A stretch of DNA of 6,719 nucleotides from NCBI GenBank assembly GCA_012959845.1, contig DUCL01000211.1, forward strand, positions 5,795-12,513, written 5' to 3'. The translations under genes were made by a program, and so were the position numbers. Numbering within the stretch: the stretch's first letter is position 1; each line of letters opens with the position of its first letter. The stretch is from Candidatus Poseidoniales archaeon. Its GTDB lineage: Archaea > Thermoplasmatota > Poseidoniia > Poseidoniales > Poseidoniaceae. Below the pieces are notes generated by a model. The model had not been told where the DNA came from. It saw nothing but the letters and a program-made list of their open reading frames with translations, and made no database searches. This document shows, one piece after another, positions 5,673 through 6,719 of the stretch.

Positions 5673-6104
5673 ATGCTACCGGACACAGTTCACAAATTAC
5701 CACGCGAAGAACGCTTTGCCTATGCACGCTTACTTGCATTTATGACTAGAGTTGATAATGAATTATCAATTGATGAAATGGCAATGTTTGAACAAAGACT
5801 TGGAACTGCATTGCTTTCACCAAAACAACGTGAAATGATTCGTGGTGCATTGAAGACCCCTCCATCATTAGAATCCTGCCTTGAAAATATGGGCGATGAG
5901 GCTGGAAGGCTTGCATTACGAGATTCGGTTCTAATGGCTGCTGCTGATGGTACAGTCGATGAAGATGAAAGAGAAGTTTTGGAAGAAATCTCTGCTCACT
6001 TTGGTTTAGCCGATGATGCTGTTGATAGATTGTTACAATGGACTGTAGATGGATATGCCTGGATGGCTGCAGGATATGAGTTACTAAACGACCTCTCGGA
6101 GTGA
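5673..6104 (+). CDS. TerB-like helical protein (first of a tandem pair)
   Basis: This 143-residue all-helical protein resembles the TerB/DjlA-N type domain, whose members occur in tellurite-resistance, chaperone and membrane-associated stress systems; their biochemical role is poorly defined and metal binding has been proposed. The family signature appears twice: helix-loop with Asp followed by acidic residues at MTRVDNELSIDEM (24-36), and the clearer AAADGTVDEDEREVLEEI (89-106, D92 with E97/E99). There is no signal peptide or membrane segment, so it is cytosolic. The ATG at 5673 is supported by a GGAGGA five bases upstream. The stop overlaps the next gene's GTG start (GTGA, 6101-6104), indicating translational coupling. 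No TerC/TerD/TerZ genes are nearby in the window, so a tellurite role is not implied. Confidence 0.75.
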   Translation: MLPDTVHKLPREERFAYARLLAFMTRVDNELSIDEMAMFEQRLGTALLSPKQREMIRGALKTPPSLESCLENMGDEAGRLALRDSVLMAAADGTVDEDEREVLEEISAHFGLADDAVDRLLQWTVDGYAWMAAGYELLNDLSE

Positions 6105-6532
6105 AGTATTTGTTCACTGACCCATTAGGTGATTGTTCGCCTAATGACAAAAGAACATATGCATCTATTTTGGTGTTAATCGCTTCTGCTGATGGTGAAT
6201 TAGTCCGAGAAGAATTTTGCGCAATAGAGGCTTTGATGGGTCGGATATTAATTCATCCAGAAGTACGTGTTGATATTCGCAATCTTCTAACCGACCCACC
6301 TGATATGGATGAATTGCTCATTGCAATAGACCCTGCTCTAATCAAATTTGCATTGAGAGATGCTGCTTTGGTCGCTGCCATTGATGGGGAATATGACGAG
6401 TCCGAATTGGAATTGATAAACCAACTCGCAACCGCTGCTGAAATAGATGATAATACACTCAAAGAAATCTTTGATTGGGTAAGCTCTGGGTTGGCATGGC
6501 ACAATCAAAGTATGGCAATCCTTGGGCTATGA
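6101..6532 (+). CDS. TerB-like helical protein (second of a tandem pair)
   Basis: It has the same length (143 residues) and fold as the protein before it and is clearly a paralogue. The segment KFALRDAALVAAIDGEYDESEL (82-103) parallels RLALRDSVLMAAADGTVDEDER there, and the first repeat is ASADGELVREEF (28-39). Two acidic helix-loop motifs are therefore present, D31-G32 with E37/E38 and D95-G96 with E100/E102, better preserved in the first half than in its neighbour. Identity elsewhere is low, so the duplication is old or the pair works as a heterodimer. It starts with GTG at 6101 inside the neighbour's stop codon, a typical coupled start; the ribosome is expected to re-initiate. No membrane segment was seen. 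The function is unknown beyond TerB-like. Confidence 0.75.
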   Translation: MKYLFTDPLGDCSPNDKRTYASILVLIASADGELVREEFCAIEALMGRILIHPEVRVDIRNLLTDPPDMDELLIAIDPALIKFALRDAALVAAIDGEYDESELELINQLATAAEIDDNTLKEIFDWVSSGLAWHNQSMAILGL

Positions 6533-6571
6533 TTTTGCAGCTTTTTACTGATTCTCCAATGGAAACAGGCC

Positions 6572-6579
6572 TTTTTTTT
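6572..6579 (+). terminator. T8 run, probable archaeal terminator for the TerB-like pair
   Basis: Eight consecutive T lie 40 bases after the second TerB-like stop. A T5 run (6542-6546) precedes them. Archaeal RNA polymerase terminates on oligo-U tracts without a hairpin. The same AT-rich stretch may double as a promoter for the RNA-like region that follows. Confidence 0.4.
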
Positions 6580-6581
6580 AT
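6573..6581 (+). promoter_or_regulatory. Possible TATA box for a structured RNA transcript
   Basis: TTTTTTTAT is centred about 26 bases upstream of 6603, which is where the sequence turns abruptly GC-rich and foldable. That is the expected archaeal TATA-to-start distance. No convincing BRE was seen. Confidence 0.3.
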
Positions 6582-6602
6582 GGGTCACATTGAAACGAGA
6601 AA

Positions 6603-6719
6603 AGCCAGCCCGCTGGCTCGGTGAGGTCATGCAGAGCGGGGTGAGCGGCTGGTACGCGAGATTGGACAGGTGTCTGTCAGAGAGACCTGCCCAAGTTGAG
6701 ATTTGGTTAAATGCATGGG
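6603..6719 (+). ncRNA. GC-rich structured region, probable stable-RNA leader (possibly pre-23S rRNA 5' end)
   Basis: No gene fits here, and the base composition jumps above that of all the flanking genes. Two strong stems are visible. The first pairs 6605-6610 plus 6612-6614 with 6644-6652 (one bulged C), with an inner GCTC (6616-6619) / GAGC (6634-6637). The second pairs TTGG-CAGG (6662-6670, one mismatch) with CCTG-CCAA (6686-6694), extended by TCT/AGA around a 7-base loop. GGTTAA at 6705-6710 resembles the first bases of 23S rRNA, and a leader with hairpins before it would be a processing region. The window ends before any diagnostic rRNA sequence, so the identity is inference; a different stable RNA or a leader of a downstream gene is possible. 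Confidence 0.35.

Noticed and set aside
5564..5749. Plus-strand frame across the glutaredoxin/TerB-like spacer
   Set aside because: It overlaps two well-supported genes in another frame or strand and its translation has no domain-like features.
6603..6719. RNase P RNA or SRP RNA in the terminal GC-rich region
   Set aside because: I could not find the conserved RNase P GAGGAAAGTCC-type segment or an SRP helix 8 motif on either strand.

Overview
The window is a compact, AT-rich (visibly below 50% G+C), gene-dense stretch. It most likely comes from an archaeon, and the style suggests a pelagic Thermoplasmatota/Marine Group II-like lineage. This assignment is inference. Almost no start codon has a Shine-Dalgarno sequence (the first TerB-like gene is the clear exception). 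Several starts sit 25-45 bases downstream of AT-rich TATA-like tracts, and a T-run takes the place of hairpin terminators. No mobile element, CRISPR array or tRNA was seen.

Layout. Positions 1-542 (minus strand) hold the N-terminal 180 residues of a beta-decarboxylating dehydrogenase of the isopropylmalate/isocitrate/homoisocitrate/tartrate family, cut by the window edge. A 240-base divergent spacer follows. From 783 to 3100 there are four plus-strand genes that I do not recognise: an acidic soluble protein with a possible C-terminal winged helix, then three small proteins that each carry a membrane hairpin near the N-terminus and a charged or coiled-coil cytosolic tail. From 3151 to 5245 comes a sugar-nucleotide/glycan module: an RmlA-like sugar-1-phosphate nucleotidyltransferase, a UDP-glucose/GDP-mannose dehydrogenase-type enzyme that stops before the usual C-terminal domain, and a GtrA-family membrane protein. 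A minus-strand glutaredoxin (5246-5590) converges on it with no intervening base. Two tandem TerB-like proteins of equal length, overlapping by four bases, occupy 5673-6532. The last 120 bases are abruptly GC-rich and fold into strong hairpins. They look like the leader of a stable RNA, possibly a 23S rRNA whose first bases lie at the window end.

How the genes may work together. The nucleotidyltransferase could supply an NDP-hexose, the dehydrogenase could oxidise it to an NDP-uronic acid, and the GtrA-like protein could take part in moving a lipid-linked sugar across the membrane. Together this suggests a small surface-glycan pathway. The membrane-hairpin genes directly upstream share its strand with gaps of 2-63 bases and could belong to the same cell-envelope neighbourhood, but nothing in their sequence proves a functional link.
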